The position numbers were made by a program, and so were the translations under genes. Positions 21,670-27,909 of a stretch of 44,725 bases of DNA are shown here, one piece after another. The notes beneath the pieces were generated by a model. That model was given only the letters and a program-made list of their open reading frames with translations, had not been told where the DNA came from and did not search any database. The stretch's first letter is position 1. Every line of letters begins with the position of its first letter. Origin of the DNA: a virus; the IMG/VR virus record IMGVR_UViG_3300042995_000011, positions 1 through 44,725 of that record. The stretch is one strand, 5' to 3'.

Positions 21670-21843
21670 TTAGGCGGCCTCGCTCGCCTCGTAGTGCTCG
21701 CGGACGGGGTACTCGAAGAGCTGCGTCTCGCGCGCCGCGATCTGCGGCATCACCACCGTATGGGCGCGCCGATAGCGCACTGCGGTCCAGACGCAGCCGA
21801 CGAGCAGGGTGACGACGCCGAGCACCAGTGCACTCATGACCAT
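21670..21843 (-). CDS. 57-aa single-pass membrane protein
   Basis: Leftward ORF from ATG 21843 (GGAG nine bases upstream; an alternative Met two codons later). MVMSALVLGVVTLLVG leads a single membrane helix ending near 'CVWTAV', followed by a basic 'RYRRAH' and a soluble acidic tail 'FEYPVREHYEASEAA'. Upstream on the minus strand TGC-TATAGT (21912-21917) is a possible extended -10. It resembles small phage membrane accessory proteins; no family is recognised. Confidence 0.5.
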   Translation of the reverse strand: MVMSALVLGVVTLLVGCVWTAVRYRRAHTVVMPQIAARETQLFEYPVREHYEASEAA

Positions 21844-21938
21844 CGCCGGGGTCTCCTACGAGGTATTGCGTTGTCGGAGTCGAGCCGGTTCACCTTTATG
21901 GCAAGGGGAACTATAGCATGCGGATGCGGAAAAGGGAT

Positions 21939-21968
21939 AAAAAACAGACCGGCGCTTGCGCACCGGTC
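21939..21968 (-). terminator. Leftward intrinsic terminator
   Basis: Read on the minus strand, GACCGGTGCGC-AA-GCGCCGGTC is a strong GC-rich stem (bulged once) followed by TGTTTTTT. It would end a leftward transcript arising between about 22050 and 21970, where no gene is visible; a short RNA may be made there. Confidence 0.65.
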
Positions 21969-22087
21969 CAGGGGCTAGGTGGAAAGGGGTTTATGGAGTA
22001 AGTAAGAAAGCGGTTGGCGTCTCTATCCCCAGTATAGGCCGTGCCTGGCCGCCGCAGAATCACCCGATGGTCCTAAGTTATCGTGAT

Positions 22088-22116
22088 TTGCTAAGAATGT
22101 AGACTCATGGTACATA
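22088..22116 (+). promoter_or_regulatory. Promoter of a small RNA (TTGCTA-N17-TACATA)
   Basis: TTGCTA 22088-22093 and TACATA 22111-22116 are 17 bp apart, just upstream of two strong hairpins ending in a T-run. Confidence 0.45.
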
Positions 22117-22122
22117 AAATAA

Positions 22123-22207
22123 GTGGCGGCCGATGCCCAGCCCGCACCGGCCGCCGAGGAGGATGGTCACGAGCGGTCTCGCCTAAGGTCGCTCGTGGCC
22201 TATTTTT
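22123..22207 (+). ncRNA. Small RNA of two strong hairpins
   Basis: GGCGGCCG (22125-22132) pairs with CGGCCGCC (22148-22155), then GGTCACGAGCG (22165-22175) pairs with CGCTCGTGGCC (22190-22200), followed by TATTTTTATT. The unit of promoter, two stems and terminator has no open frame and predicts a ~85-nt RNA. Confidence 0.5.
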
Positions 22208-22210
22208 ATT
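22165..22210 (+). terminator. Intrinsic terminator ahead of the ArdC-like gene
   Basis: An 11-bp stem GGTCACGAGCG / CGCTCGTGGCC with one G-T pair is followed immediately by TATTTTTATT. It insulates the ArdC-like gene from upstream transcription. Confidence 0.7.
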
Positions 22211-22258
22211 CTACTGCGGACATATGTACCTGCATAGCCCCGGTAATTAGCCAATTTC

Positions 22259-22290
22259 TTGGTAGTTTCGACTCAGACTTGTATATACAA
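22259..22290 (+). promoter_or_regulatory. Promoter/operator before the ArdC-like gene
   Basis: TTGGTA (about 22259-22264) and TATATA at 17 bp spacing precede ArdC; the -10 lies inside the perfect 12-bp palindrome TTGTATATACAA (22279-22290), a variant of the TGTAnnTACA motif. Another possible -35 (TTGACG, 22305-22310) lies downstream without a clear -10. Confidence 0.45.
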
Positions 22291-22414
22291 TTCTACTCAT
22301 CGTGTTGACGTAACGTGAGATAATAGATGCGTGTCCGGGGTGACCTGAAAGCGCAGCCCTACTAATTCGAGTTGCTCTCGCGTACAGCGGGCTTGGCCCC
22401 CGGCACAGCCTTCT

Positions 22415-23398
22415 ATGACCGAAAGACAACCAATCCGCAGAGAAGCGCCGCCGGCACAGGCATCGCTTGAGCCGCGCACGCCGATCGACCCCAAGCTCGA
22501 TGCGGCCCTGCAGACGCTGGAGATGGGCTACGAGCTGCTCAAGACCGAAGAAGGCTTCCGCCGCTACCTCACCATCGCCGCCCGTTTCCACACTTATTCG
22601 CTCCGCAACAACCTCATGATCATGGTGCAGGATCCCGAGGCGACTCGCGTGGCGGGCTTCCACACCTGGAAGAAGCTGGGTCGCTGGGTGATGAAGCGAC
22701 CGGATGACGTGCCGCCTGGCGAGTGGGGCATCAAGATTTGGCGGCCTATCACCGTCAAGGACCCCACCGGGGAGATCAACCCGGAGACCGGGAAGGTCAG
22801 GGAAATCGTCACCGGCTTCACCACCGCCACGGTCTTCGATGTCCGCAGGACCGACGGGGAGCCCCTCCCAGAGCCGCCCATGCCCAAGGTACTCGAAGGG
22901 TCGGGAGCCTACGCCAGCAGGCTCTACGACGGCCTGAAGGTCTACGCGGAGAGCCAGGGCGCGACCGTCAAGCGCGAGCGCATCAAGGGGGACGCTCACG
23001 GCTACTATCGACCCTCCACAAAGGAAATCGCCATCAGCCATCGGATCTACGGCGAGCAGGCCATGAAGACGATGGCGCACGAGACGGCGCACATGTTGAC
23101 CGATTACGCGGGTATCGTCACGAGGGCCGACGCCGAACACGTCGGGGAAGGGAGTGCCTTCTGCTTCTGCCACTACCACGGCTTTGACACCGGCCAATAC
23201 ACCTTCCCCTATCTGGTGAACTGGTCGGCGGATAGCGAGGTGTTCCGAAGAAACATCGGCGAGACCCACCGCGTGGCGAGGAAGATGATATCCGGCGTCG
23301 ACAAGGTGCTGGACGAGGTCGTCGTCTTCGACCGCCTTCCCTCAAAAGACGAGCTGCTTCCCAACCGCGGCCTCGGCGGCACCATGCCCCAATACTGA
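22415..23398 (+). CDS. ardC: ArdC-like antirestriction protein
   Basis: 327 aa. The N-terminal domain 'AARFHTYSLRNNLMIMVQDPEATRVAGFHTWKKLGR' (about 55-90) is the ssDNA-binding domain of ArdC/DUF1738-type proteins. The C-terminal domain is an IrrE/ImmA-like metallopeptidase with 'HRIYGEQAMKTMAHETAHML', giving H222-E-x-x-H226, plus 'EGSAFCFCHYHGFDTG' with acidic residues as third ligand. ArdC proteins of conjugative plasmids protect incoming ssDNA from restriction. Its presence supports plasmid-like biology of this phage. The start is ATG 22415, without a clear ribosome site. Confidence 0.85.
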   Translation: MTERQPIRREAPPAQASLEPRTPIDPKLDAALQTLEMGYELLKTEEGFRRYLTIAARFHTYSLRNNLMIMVQDPEATRVAGFHTWKKLGRWVMKRPDDVPPGEWGIKIWRPITVKDPTGEINPETGKVREIVTGFTTATVFDVRRTDGEPLPEPPMPKVLEGSGAYASRLYDGLKVYAESQGATVKRERIKGDAHGYYRPSTKEIAISHRIYGEQAMKTMAHETAHMLTDYAGIVTRADAEHVGEGSAFCFCHYHGFDTGQYTFPYLVNWSADSEVFRRNIGETHRVARKMISGVDKVLDEVVVFDRLPSKDELLPNRGLGGTMPQY

Positions 23399-23430
23399 AC
23401 CCCTATATCTGCGCAATCTTTTTGCAAACA

Positions 23431-23459
23431 TTGACAAATACATGTGCATAACCTATAGT
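23431..23459 (+). promoter_or_regulatory. Strong host-type promoter (TTGACA-N17-TATAGT)
   Basis: TTGACA 23431-23436 and TATAGT 23454-23459, 17 bp apart, just downstream of the ArdC stop. It drives the non-coding unit 23466-23628. Confidence 0.75.
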
Positions 23460-23465
23460 ACGCAC

Positions 23466-23628
23466 AGAGCCGGGAGGGCGGCGGAAAAATTGAATGTGAT
23501 CGGTTCCCCTGGCGCATCCCCGCCGCACCTCCCGACTTCCTAATCTTAGCCTATTCCGTACCTCTCCCTTTCCCCCACCCCCCGAGGCACCGCTGCTCCG
23601 ATGGTGAAGCGCGGTGCCTCTTTCTTTT
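23466..23628 (+). ncRNA. Small RNA with a long 5' hairpin and 3' terminator
   Basis: A full transcription unit without a credible ORF. The 5' stem CGGGAGG-G-CGGCGG (23471-23484) pairs with CCGCCG-CA-CCTCCCG (23520-23534) over 13 bp with a small bulge and a 35-base loop; a pyrimidine-rich linker follows; GAGGCACCGC (23584-23593) / GCGGTGCCTC (23611-23620) then TTTCTTTT closes it. Predicted length is about 160 nt. Unrecognised. Confidence 0.6.
23584..23628 (+). terminator. Intrinsic terminator of the 23466 RNA
   Basis: A perfect 10-bp stem GAGGCACCGC/GCGGTGCCTC is followed by TTTCTTTT. A new promoter starts 13 bases later (23641). Confidence 0.8.
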
Positions 23629-23640
23629 GCCCTTTGTAAG

Positions 23641-23669
23641 TTGACATAATGAGACATTTGTGCTACAAT
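23641..23669 (+). promoter_or_regulatory. Early promoter A (TTGACA-N17-TACAAT)
   Basis: TTGACA 23641-23646, TACAAT 23664-23669, with TGC before the -10. The first 17 bases (TTGACATAATGAGACAT) are identical to those of the promoter at 24726, suggesting shared regulation. It serves the three small genes at 23730-24639. Confidence 0.75.
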
Positions 23670-23729
23670 ACTTGTATCATTATCTAACAAATAGTGATTT
23701 GACAACTGAAGAAAGGGGGTGAAACATGT

Positions 23730-24101
23730 ATGGGATTAGACATGTGGCTCTATAAGTCGCGCCGTGAAGGCAAGCGGAATATCTCCGAAGAGGTCGCATA
23801 TTGGCGCAAGGCCAACGCTATCCATCGCTGGTTCGTGGAGAACGTGCAGGGTGGCGTGGACAACCAAGCGAACTACTACGTCTCGAGGGAGCAGCTGCAA
23901 CAACTGCTCGATGCGGTCAACAAAGTCCTCGCCGACAGAAGTCTGGCGGCCGAGGAGTTGCCGACGCAAGACGGATTCTTCTTCGGCGGGACTGGCTATG
24001 ACGAGTATTACTTCTCCGACCTTGAACGAACGAAAGAAATCCTCGAAGCGGTACTCAAGGAAGATGGCGTTTACGACTACTACTACACCTGTTGGTGGTA
24101 A
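23730..24101 (+). CDS. Conserved phage protein of the 'MGLDMWL' type
   Basis: 123 aa, preceded by the near-perfect ribosome site AAAGGGGGTGA. The start 'MGLDMWLYKSRR', the 'VAYWRKANAIHRWFVENVQ' helix, and the end 'EDGVYDYYYTCWW' match a protein found in many phages and some bacterial genomes, whose function I do not know. The promoter at 23641 lies 60 bases upstream. It is followed by the first copy of a repeated RNA element (24103-24171) that carries the next gene's ribosome site. Confidence 0.75.
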   Translation: MGLDMWLYKSRREGKRNISEEVAYWRKANAIHRWFVENVQGGVDNQANYYVSREQLQQLLDAVNKVLADRSLAAEELPTQDGFFFGGTGYDEYYFSDLERTKEILEAVLKEDGVYDYYYTCWW

Positions 24102-24102
24102 A

Positions 24103-24171
24103 GCCTTGCCTATGGGGGACAAACTGCCCGTTCCCCCGTAGAGAGGGCTTGCCCCTCTAGAAACGGAGGTG
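24103..24171 (+). repeat. Repeated two-hairpin intergenic RNA element, copy 1
   Basis: CCTTGCC core, then stem TATGGGGG/CCCCCGTA (24111-24118, 24133-24140) and stem AGAGGG/CCCTCT (24142-24147, 24153-24158), then TAGAAACGGAGGTGAG with the ribosome site of the 24178 gene. Closely similar to copies at 24370 and 24650. Confidence 0.65.
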
Positions 24172-24177
24172 AGGAGA

Positions 24178-24369
24178 ATGACAGCACAAGAGTTCATGGA
24201 CTTCTTCAACTCGGCAGCCTACGACAACGAGGTTTCGGTCGACGAGAAGCGCATGATTTTCCTGCAATGCTTACAGGGCTCGAGCGACATCACATACGAG
24301 CTGCTATCGCAGTTGATAAGCGGTTACAGCGCGGGACACGACATCGATTTCGTCATCACCAAGAAATAA
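24178..24369 (+). CDS. Small early protein, 63 aa
   Basis: Start ATG 24178 follows GGAGGTGAGGAGA supplied by repeat copy 1. The protein 'MTAQEFMDFFNSAAYDNEV...' is helical and acidic, with 'LSQLISGYSAGHDIDF' near the end. No family is recognised. It resembles the next gene's product only in size and acidity, and both are embedded in the repeated RNA elements. Confidence 0.62.
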   Translation: MTAQEFMDFFNSAAYDNEVSVDEKRMIFLQCLQGSSDITYELLSQLISGYSAGHDIDFVITKK

Positions 24370-24440
24370 GCCTTGCCCGCTGGGGGTAGACCGCCCAACC
24401 CCCAGAGGAGAGGGCTTTGCCCTCTAGAAACGGAGGTGAG
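24370..24440 (+). repeat. Repeated two-hairpin intergenic RNA element, copy 2
   Basis: GCCTTGCCCG, stem CTGGGGG/CCCCCAG (24380-24386, 24399-24405) with loop containing AGACCGCCC, stem AGAGGGC-TTT-GCCCTCT (24409-24425), then TAGAAACGGAGGTGAG. It supplies the ribosome site of the 24445 gene. Confidence 0.65.
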
Positions 24441-24444
24441 ACCG

Positions 24445-24639
24445 ATGAAATACGCGCAGATGATTGACCTCATCGACCAAGCCGCGCAAGCTGGCGAGTC
24501 CGAGTTCGACGCGGACGCGCTGCTGGAGCGTTTCCATGTCTGGCTCAGGGGCGAAAGCCTCGGCGAAATAACAGACGAGGAGCACGACGCGCTCTTCGAT
24601 GCCTTCTGGAAAGGCTTTGCCAAGGCCTCGGCCTGCTGA
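24445..24639 (+). CDS. Small acidic early protein, 64 aa
   Basis: ATG 24445 follows GGAGGTGAG from repeat copy 2. The product is acidic and helical ('DLIDQAAQAGESEFDADALLERFHVWLRG', 'EEHDALFDAFWKGF'). No family is recognised. It ends just before repeat copy 3, which lacks a downstream gene of the same unit. Confidence 0.6.
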   Translation: MKYAQMIDLIDQAAQAGESEFDADALLERFHVWLRGESLGEITDEEHDALFDAFWKGFAKASAC

Positions 24640-24649
24640 GCGCAACCCT

Positions 24650-24690
24650 TGCCCGTTGGGGAGAGACCGCCCACTCCCCAGCGGGGGAAG
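24650..24690 (+). repeat. Repeated intergenic RNA element, copy 3 (first hairpin only)
   Basis: CCCTTGCCCGTTGGGG begins it; TTGGGGA pairs with TCCCCAG around the loop AGACCGCCCA. Relative to copy 2, one stem pair changes compensatorily (G-C type shifted to A-T), supporting selection for pairing. The second hairpin and GGAGGTGAG are missing; a terminator role at the end of this operon is possible. Confidence 0.55.
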
Positions 24691-24725
24691 AGCCGCTTTC
24701 TTACAAGGCACGCACAAACTGATAC

Positions 24726-24763
24726 TTGACATAATGAGACATAACTGCTATACTGTACGTACA
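24726..24763 (+). promoter_or_regulatory. Early promoter B with operator TGTACGTACA at the start site
   Basis: TTGACA 24726-24731 and TGC-TATACT (24749-24754), 17 bp apart. The last T begins the palindrome TGTACGTACA (24754-24763), which covers the start site and suggests repression. The ATG at 24767 is only 12 bases from the -10. Confidence 0.75.
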
Positions 24764-24766
24764 CAT

Positions 24767-25048
24767 ATGAGAACACGCATAAACAAATTAGCCAAAGCGG
24801 ATCGGGATCGGTCTATCTACCAACTCTATGCCAATTTCGGCATGTCAGCCCCCGAGATAGCTGCGCTCAAGAAGCTCACACCTCGCCAGGTCGCCCGCAT
24901 CATCAAGGCCGAGCAAGCCAAGCTGCTCCAGAACAGATGCGGCTGCTGCAAGCAGACCGGCGTTGAGACCTATCCCGTCGATATGGGCTATGGCATGGAC
25001 GACATCTGCGGCAACTGCAAAGAAGCCTGGGAAGGGAGGGGCAGATAG
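24767..25048 (+). CDS. HTH protein with zinc ribbon, candidate early regulator
   Basis: 93 aa from ATG 24767, practically leaderless. The N-terminal part (YQLYANFGMSAPEIAALKKLTPRQVARIIKAEQ, about residues 18-50) is a resolvase/sigma-type helix-turn-helix. The C-terminal part carries two CxxC pairs ('NRCGCCKQ' and 'ICGNCKEAW'), a zinc ribbon. A small DNA-binding protein whose own start site is covered by the TGTACGTACA palindrome is a natural candidate for the protein recognising that motif (inference). It heads an operon with 25050 and 25619. Confidence 0.7.
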   Translation: MRTRINKLAKADRDRSIYQLYANFGMSAPEIAALKKLTPRQVARIIKAEQAKLLQNRCGCCKQTGVETYPVDMGYGMDDICGNCKEAWEGRGR

Positions 25049-25049
25049 C

Positions 25050-25574
25050 ATGAGCGCCTATAAAGTTGGCAGAGATGTGCTGCAGCTGCCAAGACTCGCG
25101 AAGCAAGAGAGTAGACCTGGCTTCTACACCAGCGTGGTGCTCGGCCTCACCCTCGGATTCCTCTCTGGCTTCCTCATTAACGCGAATCTCGATGGGGCAC
25201 AAGCTATCGAGCCTGAGCGATATGTCGCAGGAGTGCAGGCGACACCACACGTGACACCAATGCCCGCCCGGGTTGACACCGCCGAAGATGACTTCATCCG
25301 CCGCGTCCACCAGCTGGAGAGCAGCGCCGGCCGCAGCAGCAACCCCGATGCCCTCCACAGCCGCTGTAAAGCCCGCGGAGAGAGCAACGAGTACGGATAC
25401 GGCGGTATGGCCAATCTGTGGTGCTACAAGACGCCACAGGCCGCAGAAGAGCGTGTCCGGAGTTGGTACCGCAAGCACGTCGAGCGCATCAGCGAGGCGA
25501 ATATCTATTGCTATTACAACCTCGGATTGACGACGAACGATTGCGACTATCACCGAAAGGCGATGGGACTATGA
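25050..25574 (+). CDS. Membrane-anchored lysozyme-like (transglycosylase-like) protein
   Basis: 174 aa from ATG 25050. One transmembrane anchor is at about residues 24-45 (FYTSVVLGLTLGFLSGFLI). The external domain begins near 'FIRRVHQLESSAGRSSNPDALHSRCKARG', where the Glu in 'LESSAG' fits the catalytic Glu of lytic-transglycosylase-like folds, and continues with 'NEYGYGG', 'CYKTPQAAEERVRSWYRKH' and 'ICYCYYNLG...NDC'-like cysteines ('YCYYNLGLTTNDCDYH'). Similar small domains occur in phage and candidate-phylum proteins. As an early gene it may remodel peptidoglycan or block superinfecting DNA. Confidence in the fold is moderate. Confidence 0.62.
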   Translation: MSAYKVGRDVLQLPRLAKQESRPGFYTSVVLGLTLGFLSGFLINANLDGAQAIEPERYVAGVQATPHVTPMPARVDTAEDDFIRRVHQLESSAGRSSNPDALHSRCKARGESNEYGYGGMANLWCYKTPQAAEERVRSWYRKHVERISEANIYCYYNLGLTTNDCDYHRKAMGL

Positions 25575-25618
25575 GAGACGCTCTGCTCTGCGCACGAGCA
25601 AGAAAGGGGGTGAATGCT

Positions 25619-26176
25619 ATGACTGATTTTTTACCGAAAGATTACGACGTCCCGAGCAGCGGGGGTAATTACATGCGCCTCCAGCCGGGGGAAAACAGAT
25701 TCCGCGTCCTGGGCTCGCCGATTCTCGGCTACGTCTACTGGACTGAGGACTCGGCAGGGGTCCGCAAGCCGAACCGTATCCGCATGAGCGAGCGCGTCCC
25801 GGCCGGGACGATGCTCGGCAAGGACGACAAGGTGAAGCACTTCTGGGCGATGCCCGTCTGGAACTACCAGGAGGAGAAGGTGCAGATCCTCGAGATCACG
25901 CAGAAAGGGCTGATGAAGAGCCTCCGCGCGCTGGCGGCCGACCCCGATTGGGGGAGTCCCGTCCAGTACGACGTGGTGGTGACGAGGAGCGGGCAGAGTC
26001 TCGACACCGAGTACTCGCTGCAGCCGAAGCCGGCCAAGCCGCTCGATGAGGGCATCATCCAGGTCTACAAGGACATGCACATCAACCTCGAAGCGCTCTA
26101 CGAGGGGGGAGACCCGTTCGCGGAGGCTGGGGAGAAGCTAGCGAACGAGGTCGACGAAGGCCTCAAGGCGAAATAA
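25619..26176 (+). CDS. Probable single-stranded DNA-binding protein
   Basis: 185 aa from ATG 25619, which follows the strong site AAAGGGGGTGA by 7 bases; an in-frame ATG at 25571 has no such site. 'DFLPKDYDVPSSGGNYMRLQPGENRFRVLGSPILGYVYW' is the hallmark of a phage family regarded as gp32-type or OB-fold ssDNA-binding proteins, and 'KVKHFWAMPVWNYQEEKVQILEIT' fits its second block. The C-terminus is acidic, as in ssDNA-binding proteins. It is the main recognisable replication or recombination protein of this region. Confidence 0.7.
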   Translation: MTDFLPKDYDVPSSGGNYMRLQPGENRFRVLGSPILGYVYWTEDSAGVRKPNRIRMSERVPAGTMLGKDDKVKHFWAMPVWNYQEEKVQILEITQKGLMKSLRALAADPDWGSPVQYDVVVTRSGQSLDTEYSLQPKPAKPLDEGIIQVYKDMHINLEALYEGGDPFAEAGEKLANEVDEGLKAK

Positions 26177-26230
26177 CCATGTTGTGCTCGGGGCTGGGAA
26201 GGGTAAACAGCCTCGATCAGAGCAAGAAAG

Positions 26231-26259
26231 AACCGGATGGCTTACCACCATCCGGTTTT
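26231..26259 (+). terminator. Terminator after the ssDNA-binding protein gene
   Basis: ACCGGATGG (26232-26240) pairs perfectly with CCATCCGGT (26248-26256) and is followed by TTTTG. It lies 55 bases behind the gene stop. Confidence 0.75.
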
Positions 26260-26310
26260 GCGTTGGTGCTGGCTCGGTCCCGGGGCTGCAACGGTGCCGG
26301 CCGCCAATCG

Positions 26311-26589
26311 CTAGGAGCAGCGCGGCAAGGTCTCCAGGTTGTTCCACGGGACCGCATCGGGCTGTGTCCGCACATAGGTGGGGCGGTGGTAGGCATCGTA
26401 GACGATTTCTAGGTAGGCGCGGTTTCCGGCTACTTCAGTATAGAAGACCACACCGGCGATCATCAGGTTGATGACCTCAGGGACGGTGTAGCTCCAATAG
26501 AGACCACCCAAGCGGATGATGGGAGAAAAGGGGTTGGTCGGGTTCTCGCGGATGATGCACTGGACTTGTAGCGCCGTGATCGTACTCAT
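26311..26589 (-). CDS. DUF3892-family protein
   Basis: 92 aa from ATG 26589 on the minus strand, with GGAGG just upstream. The pattern 'VQCIIRENPTNPFSPIIRLGG', 'YTVPEVINLMIAGVVFYTEV', and the end 'YVRTQPDAVPWNNLETLPRC' corresponds to DUF3892, small proteins of unknown function with a conserved KYL/V-(K/R)T-x-x-D...NNL-x-x-LP-x-C end. Its promoter (TTGCCA-N17-TATGCT, minus strand, upstream of 26655) is directly preceded by the motif CGTACGTACAG. Confidence 0.72.
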   Translation of the reverse strand: MSTITALQVQCIIRENPTNPFSPIIRLGGLYWSYTVPEVINLMIAGVVFYTEVAGNRAYLEIVYDAYHRPTYVRTQPDAVPWNNLETLPRCS

Positions 26590-26639
26590 CGGGCCTCCAC
26601 GTACTAGCTCAACCAACGTCAGTATGCAGCCCATAGAGA

Positions 26640-26678
26640 GCATACCTGCCGTCACGCTTTATGGCAACTGTACGTACG
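26640..26678 (-). promoter_or_regulatory. Promoter of the DUF3892 gene with upstream TGTACGTAC motif
   Basis: On the minus strand TTGCCA, 17 bp, TATGCT. CGTACGTACA (plus-strand TGTACGTACG at 26669-26678) abuts the -35 box upstream, a position more typical of activation than repression. The same order occurs near 30620-30647. Confidence 0.6.
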
Positions 26679-26721
26679 ATCAGGGATACTACTACTCCGT
26701 GAGTTTTACAGATTGGAATAG

Positions 26722-27495
26722 CTAACAGAGAACCATCTGGTGTAGATCTTCGTCCAGAGGCAAGCTATTCGAAGACCGGCCCAACCGCCTCTTGAGTTCG
26801 TCTTCGACCCTAGAGCGGCTGCTCCATGCCCGAGGAAAATCATCGACCGCATGAATGGCCTCGTGCATCGTAGGGTTCAGCCACCGGAGCGCTTCATGAA
26901 TATCGTGATGATCCTGAATTGCGTGCCGGATGACAGCTGGATTTTGCCGCGTATCCCACCACTCATAGATCTTCTCGTAGTGAAAGACGCGATTGCGAAA
27001 AGTGTTGATCCTCGCCACCCGGTCATGGATTTCCCTACGCGAAAAGTGGGTGCCCTTGGATTTAAAGGAGTGTGGGAAGACTTGGTAAAGGGCGGCGAAG
27101 CCATTGGGCTTCCAGATCCGCTCCTCATAAGGATTATTGAGCAGGGCAGCCCAGAAGCCGAACATGAGCGAGGCGACAATTCTGCCCGATATTGGCTCGG
27201 GTTTCTTGTAAACACGCTGGTAGGCCTCGACAAAGTCCTCAAGCTGGTCTGGCTTCAAGAGCCCAGGCTTGAAAAACCACAGGTCCGTTCCCTCAGAAGC
27301 TGTCAGGGCGTTGTGGATGGCATTCCGAAGAGTAATTTCGAAAGCATGGAGCGACGGGAGGATCGCCTCAGCAAGGTCGATGTTCCATAGATAGTTCACC
27401 ACCATGTCCAAGTCGCTGCCACCTGGCTGACGATAGGCCTCTAGCCTCGACTCAGAAAGAGCTGTTTGTAGGTCTTTGACCATCTGGGTAACCAA
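26722..27495 (-). CDS. Abi_2 (AbiD/AbiF-like) abortive infection protein, HEPN RNase
   Basis: 257 aa from TTG 27495, seven bases after AAGGAGG; ATG 27483 is the alternative. The protein follows the Abi_2 pattern: 'MVVNYLWNIDLAEAILPSLHAFEITLRNAIHNAL' in the N-terminal third, 'GRIVASLMFGFWAALL' in the middle, and the HEPN active-site motif 'RINTFRNRVFHYEKI' (R-N-R-V-F-H) near residue 170. Such proteins cleave RNA or halt translation and abort phage growth. Carried by a phage, it may exclude competitors. A small RNA gene diverges upstream (27574). Confidence 0.85.
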   Translation of the reverse strand: MVTQMVKDLQTALSESRLEAYRQPGGSDLDMVVNYLWNIDLAEAILPSLHAFEITLRNAIHNALTASEGTDLWFFKPGLLKPDQLEDFVEAYQRVYKKPEPISGRIVASLMFGFWAALLNNPYEERIWKPNGFAALYQVFPHSFKSKGTHFSRREIHDRVARINTFRNRVFHYEKIYEWWDTRQNPAVIRHAIQDHHDIHEALRWLNPTMHEAIHAVDDFPRAWSSRSRVEDELKRRLGRSSNSLPLDEDLHQMVLC

Positions 27496-27516
27496 CGAAA
27501 AACCTCCTTGCGAAGC

Positions 27517-27567
27517 CAGATATCACATTCACGTATACTTGACAACCTATACCCTATAGGGTATTGT
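27517..27567. promoter_or_regulatory. Back-to-back promoters around a 16-bp palindrome
   Basis: Rightward: TTGACA 27539-27544, 17 bp, TATTGT 27562-27567. Leftward: TTGTCA (27545-27540), 17 bp, TATCTG (27522-27517) for the Abi gene. Between the rightward boxes lies ATACCCTATAGGGTAT (27549-27564), a perfect palindrome that overlaps the rightward -10. One bound protein could switch both. Confidence 0.65.
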
Positions 27568-27573
27568 TTCCTA

Positions 27574-27635
27574 GAACTCCCCGGATATCCCCTCACCGCT
27601 TCGGCGGCGATGATACCGGGGTAAGACTTTTAACA
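27574..27635 (+). ncRNA. Small RNA divergent from the Abi gene
   Basis: Downstream of the rightward promoter the DNA folds as CCCCGGATATC (27579-27589) with GATACCGGGG (27612-27621), enclosing a CACCGC-TTCG-GCGGCG hairpin with the stable C(UUCG)G loop, then TAAGACTTTTAAC. No ORF is present. AbiF-type genes are known to be associated with an upstream structured RNA (abiF motif); whether this is that RNA is not established, and its orientation is divergent. Confidence 0.5.
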
Positions 27636-27679
27636 GACCCCTTTCTGGTATTTCAAGTGTGTTGACCCAGTTTGATATC

Positions 27680-27708
27680 TTGCTTTCACAATATCACTCT
27701 GATATAGT
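27680..27708 (+). promoter_or_regulatory. Promoter of the 27721 operon (TTGCTT-N17-TATAGT)
   Basis: TTGCTT 27680-27685 and TATAGT 27703-27708 with 17 bp between. ATG 27721 follows by 12 bases. The stretch after the -10 (CGAATTACC) resembles that at the DpdA start (CGAATGG). Confidence 0.65.
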
Positions 27709-27720
27709 CGAATTACCACC

Positions 27721-27909
27721 ATGACAAAGCAACAGCCGGCCATCGAGGAGAGACTCGCCCCACTCAGGGAGGAATATCGCCGCGCCGACGAGGCCAGGCG
27801 AGCGCAGATCCTCGCCGAGGTGGAGGAAATCAAGCGGAAGTACCGCCAGGCCTTGGAGAGCGTGCTCTGCACCAGGCTGAGCGCCGCTCTGAGGGGAGGT
27901 GCGCGCTGA
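27721..27909 (+). CDS. Small coiled-coil protein
   Basis: 62 aa, highly charged and helical ('EERLAPLREEYRRADEARRAQILAEVEEIKRKYRQALE'), probably a coiled coil through most of its length. It is the first gene after the promoter at 27680 with a very short leader. No family is recognised. Confidence 0.6.
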   Translation: MTKQQPAIEERLAPLREEYRRADEARRAQILAEVEEIKRKYRQALESVLCTRLSAALRGGAR

